Assembly: GCA_030737835.1 (NCBI GenBank)
Contig: CM060847.1
Span: 17,569,979-17,633,978, forward strand
DNA length: 64,000 nucleotides
From: Acorus gramineus
Lineage: Eukaryota > Streptophyta > Magnoliopsida > Acorales > Acoraceae
Reading direction: 5' to 3'
Position numbers and translations under genes: made by a program. Below, piece by piece: positions 32,813 to 44,250 of the stretch. Every line of letters begins with the position of its first letter. The first letter of the stretch is position 1. The notes under the pieces were generated by a model. The model was given only the letters and a program-made list of their open reading frames with translations. It made no database searches and was not told the origin of the DNA.

Positions 32813-33084
32813 ACATATACATAAGCCTGCATACAACATATATGTCAATCTTATACGTCTTCAGCATAGTCTGGTACTTCAGCATAGTCTGGTATTAAAC
32901 AGTTGATTCGGACGAACCCCATTTAATAATTTATTATTGTCACGTCCGGTGGGTCTATGTTTATGCCTTCAGCATTATTGATGATGCTCTGTAAATGGAT
33001 TAAAAAAATGAGGTTCACAATCTTCCAATCAATTATGGCGTTAGGTGGGTCTTTGTTTATTCCATTTTATATTCCATGTTATCG

Positions 33085-33129
<45 letters not shown>

Positions 33130-33660
33130 GATACTAATTAAAGTGAAACTTCCTGCTTTCACTTTCACTGGTAATAAAATAATGGGTTAAAGATATCCAC
33201 GATTATGAGAAACATGAGTATTATTTTGTAAGTTTATCATGTGTATTTTTCTGTAAGTCCATGTTAAAATTAGCAAACATTCATGTCCCTAAAAATTCAA
33301 AAAAATAGTCCGCAGTTGTTTACCTCAATCCAGATAATGAAATGACTGAACTACCCCTCATTTTAAAGATAAATATAAATTAATGGTAAAGAGAAATTTG
33401 GTAAAGATACTAATATGTCTATTATTTTTTAAGAAAATGCTAGAGACGGTCTTGCAGACAGTCCCACATGTTTTGTTTATTTTTTAAATAATAAACATTG
33501 TCTAGTTATGTATATGTTTTGATGAAAAATGTATATCACTCCATTTAAATTGAATGAGCTTATTTTTAGCACACAAACGTAAAAAAAATTTCATCGAGGT
33601 ATATACCTCATCTAAGGAGATTATACCTCACTTGAAAAATAAAATTGTTTCTTCCTCTTA
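32813..33660 (+). repeat. Dispersed repeat DR, copy 1 (left-truncated)
   Basis: Shares with 56566-58210 and 61930-63540 the sequence CATACAACATATATGTCAATC, a GTCTATGTTTATGCCTTCAGC segment (the 133-bp unit, once), a TA microsatellite, TACTAATTAAAGTGAA, and the TTAGAGACAGTC segment. No coding capacity or terminal inverted repeat was found. Part of its left end (CAGCATAGTCTGGTA) is tandemly doubled at 32860-32895. Confidence 0.7.
33089..33125. repeat. (TA)n microsatellite in DR copy 1
   Basis: About 18 TA units. This is the same position at which copy 2 carries the foldback element, so it acts as an unoccupied paralogous site. Confidence 0.85.
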
Positions 33661-33859
33661 GCTTCTAATATTGATTCTCATTTTTAGGTTGATATTTGTT
33701 TATTTATTGATGATCCTTATATTTAGCATTTAAGGTTAAGACACAAAATATTGATAAAATGAAAATAAAGTCAAATAATGATTTAATACTTAATATAAAT
33801 ATAGATTTTATTACATGTGAACCATGCATATCTGAAAAAATGTTTAGACAATACTTCCT
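33661..33859. other. AT-rich spacer
   Basis: No feature recognised. Confidence 0.4.
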
Positions 33860-34095
33860 TTTACTAAAATGACAAAGGTCAAATGAATTATTGTCTATTC
33901 TTCATTCTGATGTATGTGGATCTTTAAATGTAAAAACACATAGGGAATGAAATATTTTATCATATTTATTGATGGCTATTCTAGATCTGACACTATTTAT
34001 CATAAAAAGAAAATTTGTAGCCTTAGAGAAATTTCAAAGACTATAAAAAGTTGGTTAAAAAACAATTACATCTGAATAGAAAGCATAAGAGCGAC
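33860..34095 (+). pseudogene. Old copia integrase fragment (fossil)
   Basis: Reading on the plus strand gives LHSDVCGSLN, then MKYFIIFIDGYSR, matching the first catalytic blocks of copia integrase (HSDVCGP...YFVTFIDDYSR). It is short, AT-biased and strongly decayed. The MULE at 34148 lies just downstream. Confidence 0.6.
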
Positions 34096-34138
34096 CGCTT
34101 CTTTACAGAGGGAAGGTACAAGACATAAAGGTGGGAGA

Positions 34139-34147
34139 AAGAAAGTA
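34139..34147. repeat. Left 9-bp target duplication of the MULE
   Basis: AAGAAAGTA, identical to 45218-45226 after the right terminal repeat. Confidence 0.9.
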
Positions 34148-34934
34148 GGGTGCCTCTAATTGCACCCCTCTCTTTCAGATGCACACCCCTATTAATCGGG
34201 TTTTATTAAAAATATTCATTTATATTCAAATTTTGTGCATACCTCTATCATATCAACCTGCTCGACACTACCTTGGTTGAAATATCATAGACTTATCGAC
34301 AACCCCTATGTCGAAGAGGTCACTGAAGTCAATCCGTACGTAGCCTCTATAACCTGTTCGACACTACTAACGTCGCGATATCGTAGGACAATTGACACTC
34401 CTTGTGTCAAACAGAACACAGAATAACCCCTAGCCTTTTAAATTGTTGTCGATGCTAGGTTTGTTGAGTATATGTATTTATGTCGACGGTAACATTGTCG
34501 GAGGATCAATCAATGAAATCACTCACTTAACTGGGGTGTCGAATGATCAACTGTTGATATGATATATGAGGATTGACACTGTCAATGTTGTTACACATGA
34601 TAGATGCATTGTAGATATTTTCTGGGTGTGTGGACAATTTGTCTGTCGATGGATTAGCTATATATCGACAATGTCAGTGTCAATACTAGCAAACTAATCT
34701 CATTCTTTATTTTTTTCAGTGATTCAAACATTAAACGATGAAACCTTAAACCAAAGAGCTGAATATTAAAATTTATTAAGTTAGTTTGAAGCAATAACCG
34801 AAACATTGAAAAATTAACCCACACATTCAAACATTGAAACAACACATAAACATACAAATATTAAAGCATTCAAACATTGAAACAACTTATAAACATAGCA
34901 ACAACAAAACGCTAAACATTCTTGCTTTCAATAT

Positions 34935-37900
34935 TGTCACGCCCCAGGGCGGCCGTCCCCGGGACGCGGCAAGTGTATATAAAATATCAGAACTACACAG
35001 GAGGTCAACAATATATATATCATACACAATAACCAGAATGACACACAACGACAAGAAGCTGACATGATATATACACCTAATGCGGAAGCAAAAGACTGAG
35101 TCTGTAAATAAAACATACTACAGACTCGATACACAATCATCTGTCCTGTGAGGGCCAATATAAACAAATACAACTGAATATACATAACACGTGCTCAGCA
35201 CGGAACCAAGGTACATACAGTCAAAAAGGGATGCTGATATCCTCTGGTACTCGCGGACGTAGCGCTGCTCCGCTACTGAAGGAACTCCTCAGACGGCTCC
35301 AACTGCTGCTCCGGCTCCAGCTCAGGCTCAGTGACAACTGGGGAAAAACATATGCGAGGGGTGAGCCACACGCTCAGTGAACGGCACAACCCATGCATCA
35401 CAGACAATATTGACCTCAACACATTAATCCAGCTATTCGTCCCGCCCCAAAAGGGCAGGAACAACATAAACCATATTCCATATTCCATAACATACCCTCA
35501 CCTTCACCTCTCAACAGGGGACTCAGGGTATTGGGACTAACAATCATTCATAACAAATCCAGCGGGTCGCTCATCGCCAACCCACTACACCCTCACCCTC
35601 ACCTTTTCAAAGGTGACATAGGATTTTGGGACTGACTAGGCTGTTGGTCACCCTTAGTCCACCGGTAGTTCCTCCTCCACTCCGTAGGTCGCTGGGTCTT
35701 CACCCCCATCTTCGGCGCAGTCCGAAACCAAATCAGGAGGCGCCTACTGATGGGGGTCCTCCGAAGGACGGCCTTTCTAACGCTGGGGTAGCCTCTACCG
35801 GATCCAACGAGGGGGATAGAACAGCCCATCCATACGCATATGATCCACTCGGATCCGCCGACTACGCATCATTACACTCAAATGTCATGAATTCCTCTGA
35901 ATTCAACCGGGTGCATCACCAAGATGCGGGGAACATGTACAATCAAAAGCAAGGCTGGGATGTCATTGGGGGAAAGAAACTCGGAAGGGCGGCGTGAGTT
36001 CCCGTTTAGGATACCCCGACAACCAAACAAGGAACACGGAGTACCCTAACCCGGGTCTCACCGCTGTCCTTGCAAGGCCCCTCCCCTATAATATCCACCA
36101 ACTATGCTAATAATTATACTAATCATACAATCATTACATATAATATCATTGGGACTAGAACCTTGGGAGGGCAGCCTGAGGTCCCGATACAGGACATCCC
36201 GACAACCAAACAAGGAACACGGAGCACCCTAACACGGGTCTCAGCGTTGACCTCGCAAGGCTCCTCCCTATAATATTATTCTAAGGCATGCGATAATTAT
36301 CTAAGTCTGCATTTAATTTAATAAACCAAACTAATAGGACGCATGCATAGGCCGGGGTTTTCCTAGCATGAAAACAGGGGACATGCTGCATGGCTCATAG
36401 CATATCCTAAGGGTGCAAGTCCCTAACATGCAAAGACTAGGGAAGCATGCATTCTACATATATAACATACAAGCATGGATTACATATTATTGCAGGTTAA
36501 TATTTATCCATGGCGCTCCAGGAGAGGTCGGTATACGCCCAAGGGCGTACAACACCTCTCTACTGGGTTGGATTGTCCCACTCACCAGTATTTGGGTCGA
36601 CGCGCGACCGTCTGTCGAGATCTGCAAGACAGGTATTATTTGGTAAGTATTAATCCACAATTATCATTAAATACATAAATAAACACCCCAAAACCCACAA
36701 CAAGCACCCAACACCCCAAATTAATCATCCAACACCCCAAATTAATCACCCAACACCTCCCCGACAACCACCCGCGGCCTCGGCAAGCGCCCGCGGCCTC
36801 GGCAACCACCCGCACGGCCTCCCGACCGCCCGGGTGCACCGCCGCGCTTCGGCCCGCGCGTCCCGCGCTCCGCCGGCCCCTGCCCGCCGCTTGGACACGC
36901 CGCCGCACCACCTCCGGGCTCCGCGTGCACCCCGCGCCCAGCCGCAGCACCTCGCGCACGCGCCGAGCACCTCGCGCCGGCATGCGAGCACCCCGCGCGC
37001 CCCCCACGCGCAGCGCCTCGCCTCGCGCGCACCTCGCCGCGCCTCGCGCACACCCTCCGCGCGCGCCCCGCGCTCAGCCTGCCGCGCCAGCGCCCTCCGC
37101 GCGCACTCTGTGCACCCGCGCGCACTGCCCAGCGCCTCAGCCACCACCTCGCGCACCTAGCACCTCGGCCACCACCTCCTCGCGCCCAGACCAGCGCGAC
37201 CAGCACCTCGTGCGCGGCTCGCCTGCTCGACCTCCAGCTCTTCCCGAGCGCACGCCCGCCAGCCCCTGCGCCCGAGCTACCCGAGGCCACCAGCCCACAC
37301 ACCCGCCCTGCCAGCCCCTCCAGCACACCAGCACGAGCAAGGCAGCCAGCCCCCGACCCGCGCACGCCCGCGCGCATGCCGCGCGCACGCACGCCCGCGC
37401 GCGCACGCGCATCTCCGCACGCGCCCAGCCTACGCGCGGCCTGGGCTGCTGCCGCCGCTGCCTGCTGCCCGGGACAGTGCCCCTGCCTGCCGAGCACCTC
37501 CATCCACCTCTCCCACTGCCCCGACCACTTCCAACCACCTCCGACCACCCTCCGACGACCCCCTCAGCCACCGACCACCCCCAAACACAAAACCAACCCC
37601 CCAAGCACACATTCATGCACGAAAAGAGGGAAGGGAAGCTTACCGAGGGAAGGGGAAGACGTTCGGTAGCTCCTCGCGCGCCGAAACCTTCCTCAAAGGC
37701 TTTCCCACACCCCGATCTATCACGGCCCTCGATTTGGGTCGAAACAGAGGAGAGAGAGAGGAGGTCGGGGAGGCTAGGATCGTCGGAATCCGGATTTGAA
37801 ACCACCGGTGTGTAGATCGGGACCCGATCTACACTTCCCGTGCTTTGGGTTTTCGATTTTGAAGGGTCTAAGGGGCTCAAACGGAAGAAAAACGGAGGAG

Positions 37901-38234
37901 AGGAGAGAGAGAGAGCAAGGTCGGGGATGATGAATAGTGCTTTTTGTTTTTATTTGATTTCCTTTTATAACAAGTCACTTAAAAACCCGGATACACCCCG
38001 GAACTGTGAAATTTTTGCAAACAATACCGGAATTCGATGAAATTTTCGTGAGAGGTCAGAAATGGCACCAGGACACCAAATATGCAGTTAGATTTCCAAT
38101 CGGAGTCCTCTAACTCAGGACGATAGCTAACAGTCCAAAAATAAGCGGTTCCGATCGAAAAAACCGGTAAAAACCGAAAACTGCCAGAACGCTCTAACGG
38201 TTACCAACAGGTTAAAAGTGACACATATATAACA
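34935..38234 (-). repeat. 3' LTR of the giant-LTR gypsy element (left copy)
   Basis: A ~3.3-kb repeat of 41014-44250, starting TGTCACGCCCCAGGGCGG and ending ACACATATATAACA. It has an internal, extremely GC-rich segment (about 36760-37480), in which all six frames are nearly free of stops, which explains several long unrelated frames on both strands. Confidence 0.92.
35995..36265. repeat. Short repeats inside the LTR
   Basis: Two ~95-bp segments with ATACCCCGACAACCAAACAAGG/ACATCCCGACAACCAAACAAGG, each followed by GGAACACGGAG and a CGGGTCTCA block, lie at about 36010-36085 and 36185-36265. The same occurs in the other LTR, and a third, more diverged copy lies at about 38895-38975 in the internal region. 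Confidence 0.7.
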
Positions 38235-38238
38235 TTAT

Positions 38239-38250
38239 TCCCCCCTTAGG
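38239..38250 (-). other. Polypurine tract of the giant-LTR element
   Basis: The minus strand reads CCTAAGGGGGGA just before the 3' LTR begins (TGTTATATATG). Confidence 0.7.
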
Positions 38251-38470
38251 AAATTTTGTCCCCAAAATTCGCCAAAAACATCTAGGAGGGGAAAGGATGC
38301 TAATACGCGTCGAACCTGGCCTCCATGAGCTCCCAAGTGTCCTTAACACCGGAACGGTGCTGCCATCGCACTTCGACCTACTAGACGGTCTTGGTGCAGA
38401 GCCTCCTCACGCGGCGGTCCATGATCTCAATCGACTGCTCCACGAATGACTGTCCGGCTCAGAGACGAGC
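38251..38470 (-). pseudogene. Remnant of the C-terminal end of pol (fossil)
   Basis: Minus-strand reading near 38330-38430 gives ILDRR-type and VRWQH/WE-like pieces in neighbouring frames, similar to the chromovirus integrase C-terminus (LD-RRLR-K-IPLVKVQW...EATWE). It is short and broken. It indicates that a pol gene was once present between gag and the 3' LTR. Confidence 0.45.
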
Positions 38471-38799
38471 GGCTCGAACGGGATGACGTGAGCAGGATCG
38501 CGGACACACCCTTACCCAACTGCGAACCCACCACTCCAAGACGGAGAGGTAAGAATTGGCGCTAAGGTGAGCCTCCGAGTAAACTCCAGGAAGCTCTCCT
38601 CGCAAGAAGGGGACCACTCGAACCGGATATCCCTCCGAGTAAGGCGGGTAAAAGGAACAGCTATCTTCGAGAATCCTCGTCAAACTTCCTGCAATAACTC
38701 GCCAAACTCCGGAAGCTCCGAATCCATGCGGGGCTCGACGGTCTACGCCAATTCGACATAGCAAGCGTCTTACCCGGGTCCACAGATAAGCCATCAACC

Positions 38800-39450
38800 A
38801 CAACAAGACTCGCACTTGATCATCCATCCAATTGATGCTTCCATAGTATCCCTTGCCTGGGAAAAGAAACCTCGGGAGGGCACCATGAAATCCCGATATA
38901 GGATACCCCGACAACCAAACAAGGAACACGAAGTACCCTAGCCCGGGTTTCAACGCCGACCTCACAAGGCCCCTTAATCCAGAAAGGAACGCTAGTAGAA
39001 GGCATCATTTTAAAATAACACATCTAACCCCTCCAGATCACCTACATCTAGATGATAGCTCAATGATGTCCTTCAACATCAACAACAAGACCGGACCCAA
39101 CATCATTGGGAACGGTCCAACAGAAACTGGGTCACGAGCGACCCGCCTTCGCCTCATCCACACCCTCACTCCGAAAGGAGACATATTGGGACTTTGGGAG
39201 AGACTTAGACTGCTCCTCACCCCTGGTCCACCGGTAGCCTCTCCCCGCTCCGTAGCTCGCCTGGTCCTCTGACCGCGAGCCTGTCTAACGCCGGGGCTGT
39301 ACTACGCGAATCCAACGAAGGGGAGAGCGATCCCACGCTCGCGACACCATTCCATAATCTATTCCCGGGTAGCCTCTACTTGGCATACTCCCAAATTCAG
39401 TACCCCTCCGACTGCATCGGTGGTACCTACTGATGGGAACTCACTGCCAG
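38800..39450. repeat. Diverged LTR-like segment inside the internal region
   Basis: The stretch resembles parts of the flanking LTRs: 38870-38980 is like 36160-36260 (CGACAACCAAACAAGGAACAC), and 39150-39340 is like 35590-35820 (CTGGTCCACCGGTAGCC...CTAACGCCGGGG). It is much more diverged than the two terminal LTRs are from each other and lies in the place of the missing pol. No coding function is seen. Confidence 0.6.
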
Positions 39451-39498
39451 GACAGCTAAAACCCGGCCTCCTTAACCCAAATAACCACTCTTAATTCT

Positions 39499-40848
39499 TT
39501 ACTCACCAAAACACCACACACACTTGCATAACAACATACCAACCATACACACACCTATCTTTATACAAAAGAGCTGGGAACTTAGGATAATACCTCGAAC
39601 CATGATACCCGCAGACGGCGCCTCCTCGGCCGTAAGCGCTGCAACTCTGCCCTGGACCAACCGCGGCTGAGGAGCAGGGGCACGCCTCGCCGGCTGCACT
39701 GGCTGCCTCCCCACGTCGGCTCGGCCCTCCTGTGGCTGCTGCTGCTGGGGCATCACTCGGGGTCGGTCAGCATCAGGGCAATTGTATCTGATATGCCCGA
39801 TGCGCTGACAATGGAAGCAGCGCCGCTTCTCCGGCTGCCAGGACTGGATGGGCACTGCCGCAATGGGTGCTGGATCCCACTCTGGCACCACATCTGCTGG
39901 AGGAGAGGAAGCCGCTGACTGATCGAAGCGGGGCCTCCTCTTCTTGCGCTGCCCCTGGTCCCGACTGTCGGAAGGGCCCTGATCTGCAGAAGGGGTCGGA
40001 ACCGTCACCATGATCCCGAGATCTCGCTCGACTGTCTTCGCCCGAGACACCAAGTCCGAGAACCTCGAGAATGCTTGGGAGGTGACGTGCACCCGGATAG
40101 CGCTGCAGAGACCCAGCTCAAAACGACGACACCGCGTCTCCTGGTCTGCCACCAAGGCTGGAGCGAACCTGGAAAGGCTCGTGAAGCGCGTAGAGTAGTC
40201 AGCAACCGACATGGAACCCTGCGTCAACTGCTCGAACTCCCGCTCCACGATCTGGCGCGTCGAGAACGGGAAATACTCATCCAAGAAGTACCTCCGGAAA
40301 CCCGCCCATGAAAGCCGCTCCACTCCCTCTGGAATGTCCACCACTCGGGTAGCCCACCAGTCGGCGGCGTCACCCTTCAGCATAAAGGTGGCTAAGGCGA
40401 CTCGCTGGCGATCGGTGCAAAGCATGGCCGCGAAGATCACATCCACCTCCCTCAACCAACGCTCTGGCGCAAGAGGATCTGCCGACTGCCCATGGAACTC
40501 GGGAGGATGGAGCTTCAGAAAGGCGTTGAGGCCGCTCTGCCGCACTCGCGCTGCCGCCTCTAGCTCCTCCTCCCTCTGCAGGGGATCCTCAACTCCTACT
40601 GCCGGAACTGCCACAGGAACTGGGGGAACATCAGGTATCACAGGAGGATCTGCCACCAAGGGGACCTGCGGAACTGCCTCGCGGGCTGCCCGCAGCTCCC
40701 GAATCTCCCTAGCCTGCTCTGCCAACACTCTCGTCTGTGCCTCCACCAAATCTGTCAACCGAGCGAAAGCACGCTCCCAAGCAGGAGGCTCCTGTGCCAA
40801 GGACTCTCCAGTAGCATCCTCGTCTCTGGCAGGTCGGGAAACCTCCAA
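39499..40848 (-). CDS. Chromovirus-type gag (Tekay/Del-like), fossil element
   Basis: An open frame of 449 codons. A short coiled-coil-like N-terminus (about 24-58) and a proline/valine-rich linker (60-90) precede the retrotransposon gag core (about 105-290), with the landmarks FLKLHPPEFHG, LKGDAADWWATRV, RRYFLDEYFP and FEQLTQGSMSVADYSTRF. A basic KKRRPRF segment and a CCHC zinc knuckle CFHCQRIGHIRYNC (344-357) follow. The C-terminal ~30 residues are hydrophobic and unlike a gag. Gag forms the particle shell and packages the RNA. The frame starts ~160 bp from the 5' LTR. Since no pol follows in this copy, particle formation without its own enzymes is the most it could do. Confidence 0.85.
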   Translation of the reverse strand: MEVSRPARDEDATGESLAQEPPAWERAFARLTDLVEAQTRVLAEQAREIRELRAAREAVPQVPLVADPPVIPDVPPVPVAVPAVGVEDPLQREEELEAAARVRQSGLNAFLKLHPPEFHGQSADPLAPERWLREVDVIFAAMLCTDRQRVALATFMLKGDAADWWATRVVDIPEGVERLSWAGFRRYFLDEYFPFSTRQIVEREFEQLTQGSMSVADYSTRFTSLSRFAPALVADQETRCRRFELGLCSAIRVHVTSQAFSRFSDLVSRAKTVERDLGIMVTVPTPSADQGPSDSRDQGQRKKRRPRFDQSAASSPPADVVPEWDPAPIAAVPIQSWQPEKRRCFHCQRIGHIRYNCPDADRPRVMPQQQQPQEGRADVGRQPVQPARRAPAPQPRLVQGRVAALTAEEAPSAGIMVRGIILSSQLFCIKIGVCMVGMLLCKCVWCFGE

Positions 40849-40995
40849 AGATCGAGAGGGACCTCGTCCGCGCCGTCCTCTGCGAGGAGGTATATCAGCA
40901 CCCTAAGAAAACCAGACACTAGGATCTGAATACTCATCTCGAAATCCTAGGACTCACTTCTACGAAAAAGAAGACCATTGGCTCTGACAGGACCA

Positions 40996-41008
40996 GGCTC
41001 TGATACCA
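40996..41008 (-). other. Primer-binding site, initiator Met tRNA type
   Basis: The minus strand reads TGGTATCAGAGCC five bases inside the 5' LTR. Confidence 0.88.
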
Positions 41009-41013
41009 ACTTT

Positions 41014-44000
41014 TGTCACGCCCCAGGGCGGCCGTCCCCGGGACGCGGCAAGTGTATATAAAATATCAGAACTACACAGGAGGTCAACAATATATATATC
41101 ATACACAATAACCAGAATGACACACAACTACAAGAAGCTGACATGATATATACACCTAATGCGGAAGCAAAAGACTGAGTCTGTAAATAAAATATACTAC
41201 AGACTCGATACACAATCATCTGTCCTGTGAGAGCCAATATATATACAAATAACAACTGAATATATACAACACGTGCTCAGCACGGAAACAAGATACATAC
41301 AGCCAAAGAGGGATGCTGATATCCTCTGGTACTCGCGGACGTAGCGCTGCTCCGCTACTGAAGGAACTCCTCAGACGGCTCCAACTGCTGCTCCGGCTCC
41401 AGCTCAGTGACAACTGGGGAAAAACATATGCGAGGGGTGAGCCACACGCTCAGTGAACGGCACAACCCATGCATCACAGACAATATTGACCTCAACTCAT
41501 TAATCCAGCTATTCGTCCCGCCCCAAGAAAGGGCAGGAACAACAAAGCAATATTCCATATCCAGACCATACCCTCACCTTCACCCCTCAACAGGGGACTC
41601 AGGATTTTGGGACTAACAATCATTCATAACAAATCCAGCGGGTCGCTCATCGCCAACCCACTACACCCTCACCCTCACCTTTTCCAAGGTGACATAGGAT
41701 TTTGGGACTGACTAGGCTGTTGGTCACCCTTAGTCCACCGGTAGTTCCTCCTCCACTCCGTAGGTCGCTGGGTCTTCACCCCCATCTTCGGCGCAGTCCG
41801 AAACCAAATCAGGAGGCGCCTACTGATGGGGGTCCTCCGAAGGACGGCCTTTCTAACGCTGGGGTAGCCTCTACCGGATCCAACGAGGGGGATAGAACAG
41901 CCCATCCATACGCATATGATCCACTCGGATCCGCCGACTACGCATCATTACACTCAAATGTCATGAATTCCTCTGAATTCAACCGGGTGCATCTCCACGA
42001 TGCGGGGAACATGTACAATCATCAGCAAGGCTGGAATATCATTGGGGGAAAGAAACTCGGAAGGGCGGCGTGAGTTCCCGTTTAGGATACCCCGACAACC
42101 AAACAAGGAACACGGAGTACCCTAACCCGGGTCTCACCGCTGTCCTTGCAAGGCCCCTCCCCTATAATATCCACCAACTATGCTAATAATTATACTAATC
42201 ATACAATCATTACATATAATATCATTGGGACTAGAACCTTGGGAGGGCAGCCTGAGGTCCCGATACAGGACATCCCGACAACCAAACAAGGAACACGGAG
42301 TACCCTAACACGGGTCTCAGCGTTGACCTCGCAAGGCTCCTCCCTATAATATTATCCTAAGGCATGCGATAATTATCTAAGTCTGCATTTAATTTAATAA
42401 ACCAAACTAATAGGACGCATGCATAGGCCGGGGTTTTCCTAGCATGAAAACAGGGGACATGCTGCATGGCTCATAGCATATCCTAAGGGTGCAAGTCCCT
42501 AACATGCAAAGACTAGGGAAACATGCATTCTACACATATTAATCACACAAGCATGGATTACATATTATTGCAGGTAATATTTATCCATAGCGCCCCAGGA
42601 GAGGTCGGTATACGCCCAAGTGCGTATAACGCCTCTCTACTGGGTTGGATTGTCCCACTCACCAGTATCTGGGTCGACGCGCGACCGTCTGTCGAGATCT
42701 GCAAGACAGGTATTATTTGGTAAGTATTAATCCACAATTATCATTAAATACATAAATAAACACCCCAAAACCCACAACAAGCACCCAACACCCCAAATTA
42801 ATCATCCAACACCCCAAATTAATCACCCAACACCTCCCCGACAACCACCCGCGGCCTCGGCAAGCGCCCGCGGCCTCGGCAACCACCCGCACGGCCTCCC
42901 GACCGCCCGGGTGCACCGCCGCGCTTCGGCCCGCACGTCCTGCGCTCCGCCGGCCCCTGCCCGCCGCTTGGACACGCCGCCGCACCACCTCCGGGCTCCG
43001 CGCGCACCCCGCGCCCAGCCGCAGCACCTCGCGCACGCGCCGAGCACCTCGCGCCGGCATGCGAGCACCCCGCGCGCCCCCCACGCGCAGCGCCTCGCCT
43101 CGCGCGCACCTCGCCGCGCCTCGCGCACACCCTCCGCGCGCGCCCCGCGCTCAGCCTGCCGCGCCAGCGCCCTCCGCGCGCACCCTGCACACCCGCGCGC
43201 ACTGCCCAGCGCCTCAGCCACCACCTCGCGCACCTAGCACCTCGGCCACCACCTCCTCGCGCCCAGACCAGCGCGACCAGCACCTCGCGCGCGCAGCGCA
43301 CGCCCGCCAGCCCCTGCGCCCGAGCTACCCGAGGACACCAGCCCACACACCCGCCCTGCCAGCCCCTCCAGCACACCAGCACGAGCAAGACTGCCAGCCC
43401 CCGACCCGCGCACGCCCGCGCGCATGCCGCGCGCACGCACGCCCGCGCGCGCACGGCCTGGGCTGCTGCCGCCGCTGCTTGCTGCCCGGGACAGCGCCCC
43501 TGCCTGCCGAGCACCTCCAACCACCCCTCCCACTGCCCCGACCACTTCCAACCACCTCCGACCACCCTCCGACGACCCCCTCAGCCACTGACCACCCCCA
43601 AACACAAAACCAACCCCCCAAGCACACATTCATGCACGAAAAGAGGGAAGGGAAGCTTACCGAGGGAAGGGGAAGACGTTCGGTAGCTCCTCGCGCGCCG
43701 AAACCTTCCTTAAAGGCTTTCCCACATCCCGATCTATCACGGCCCTCGGTTTGGCTCAAAACAGAGGAGAGAGAGAGGAGGTCGGGGAGGCTAGAGTCGT
43801 CGGAATCCGGATTTAAAGACACCGGTGTGTAGATCGGGACCCGATCTACACTTCCCGTGCTTTGGGTTTTCGATTTTGAGGGTGTAAGGGGGCTCAAACG
43901 GAAGAAAAACGGAGGAGAGGAGAGAGAGAGAGCAAGGTCGGGGATGATGAATAGTGCTTTTTGTTTTTATTTGATTTCCTTTTATAACAAGTCACTTAAA

Positions 44001-44250
44001 AACCCGGATACGCCCCGGAACTGCGAAATTTTTGCAAACAATGCCGGAATTCAACGAAATTTTCGTGAGAGGTCAGAAATGGCACCAGGACACCAAATAT
44101 GCAGTTAGATTTCCAATCGGAGTCCTCTAACTCAGGACGATAGCTCACAATCCAAAAATAAGCGGTTCCGATCGAAAAACCGATAAAAACCGAAAACTGC
44201 CAGAACGCTCTAACGGTTACCACCAGGTTAAAAGTGACACATATATAACA
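41014..44250 (-). repeat. 5' LTR of the giant-LTR gypsy element (right copy)
   Basis: A ~3.24-kb near-identical repeat of 34935-38234. Length differences are concentrated in the GC-rich core (about 42830-43470), for instance a short segment near 43450 that is longer in the left copy. Confidence 0.92.

Larger units (their letters stand above)
34935..44250 (-). mobile_element. Chromovirus-like gypsy element with giant LTRs, mostly without pol
   Basis: A 9.3-kb fossil element on the minus strand: 5' LTR 44250-41014, initiator-Met primer site, gag, a 1.2-kb region without RT, RNase H or a full integrase, purine tract, 3' LTR 38234-34935. The long LTRs and the gag type suggest the Tekay/Del lineage. 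LTR ends are TG...CA. The flanks give an imperfect 5-bp duplication (AATAT/AAAAT). By eye the LTRs differ at only a few sites per hundred outside two length differences, so it is rather young. It appears unable to move by itself because most of pol is absent. Confidence 0.88.

Noticed and set aside
35599-35997. Identical 76-, 123- and 67-codon frames repeated at 41675-42349
   Set aside because: They lie within the two LTRs of one element and are conserved only because the LTRs are copies; no known domain.
36742-37880. Long frames of 97-296 codons on both strands in the GC-rich LTR cores (also 42819-43897)
   Set aside because: They overlap each other in several phases, are composed of A, R, P and G repeats, and are duplicated with the LTR. 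They come from lack of AT-rich stop codons, not from genes.
39997-40906. 231-codon plus-strand frame and others opposite gag
   Set aside because: They are shadows of the minus-strand gag frame, which has clear gag and zinc-knuckle motifs.
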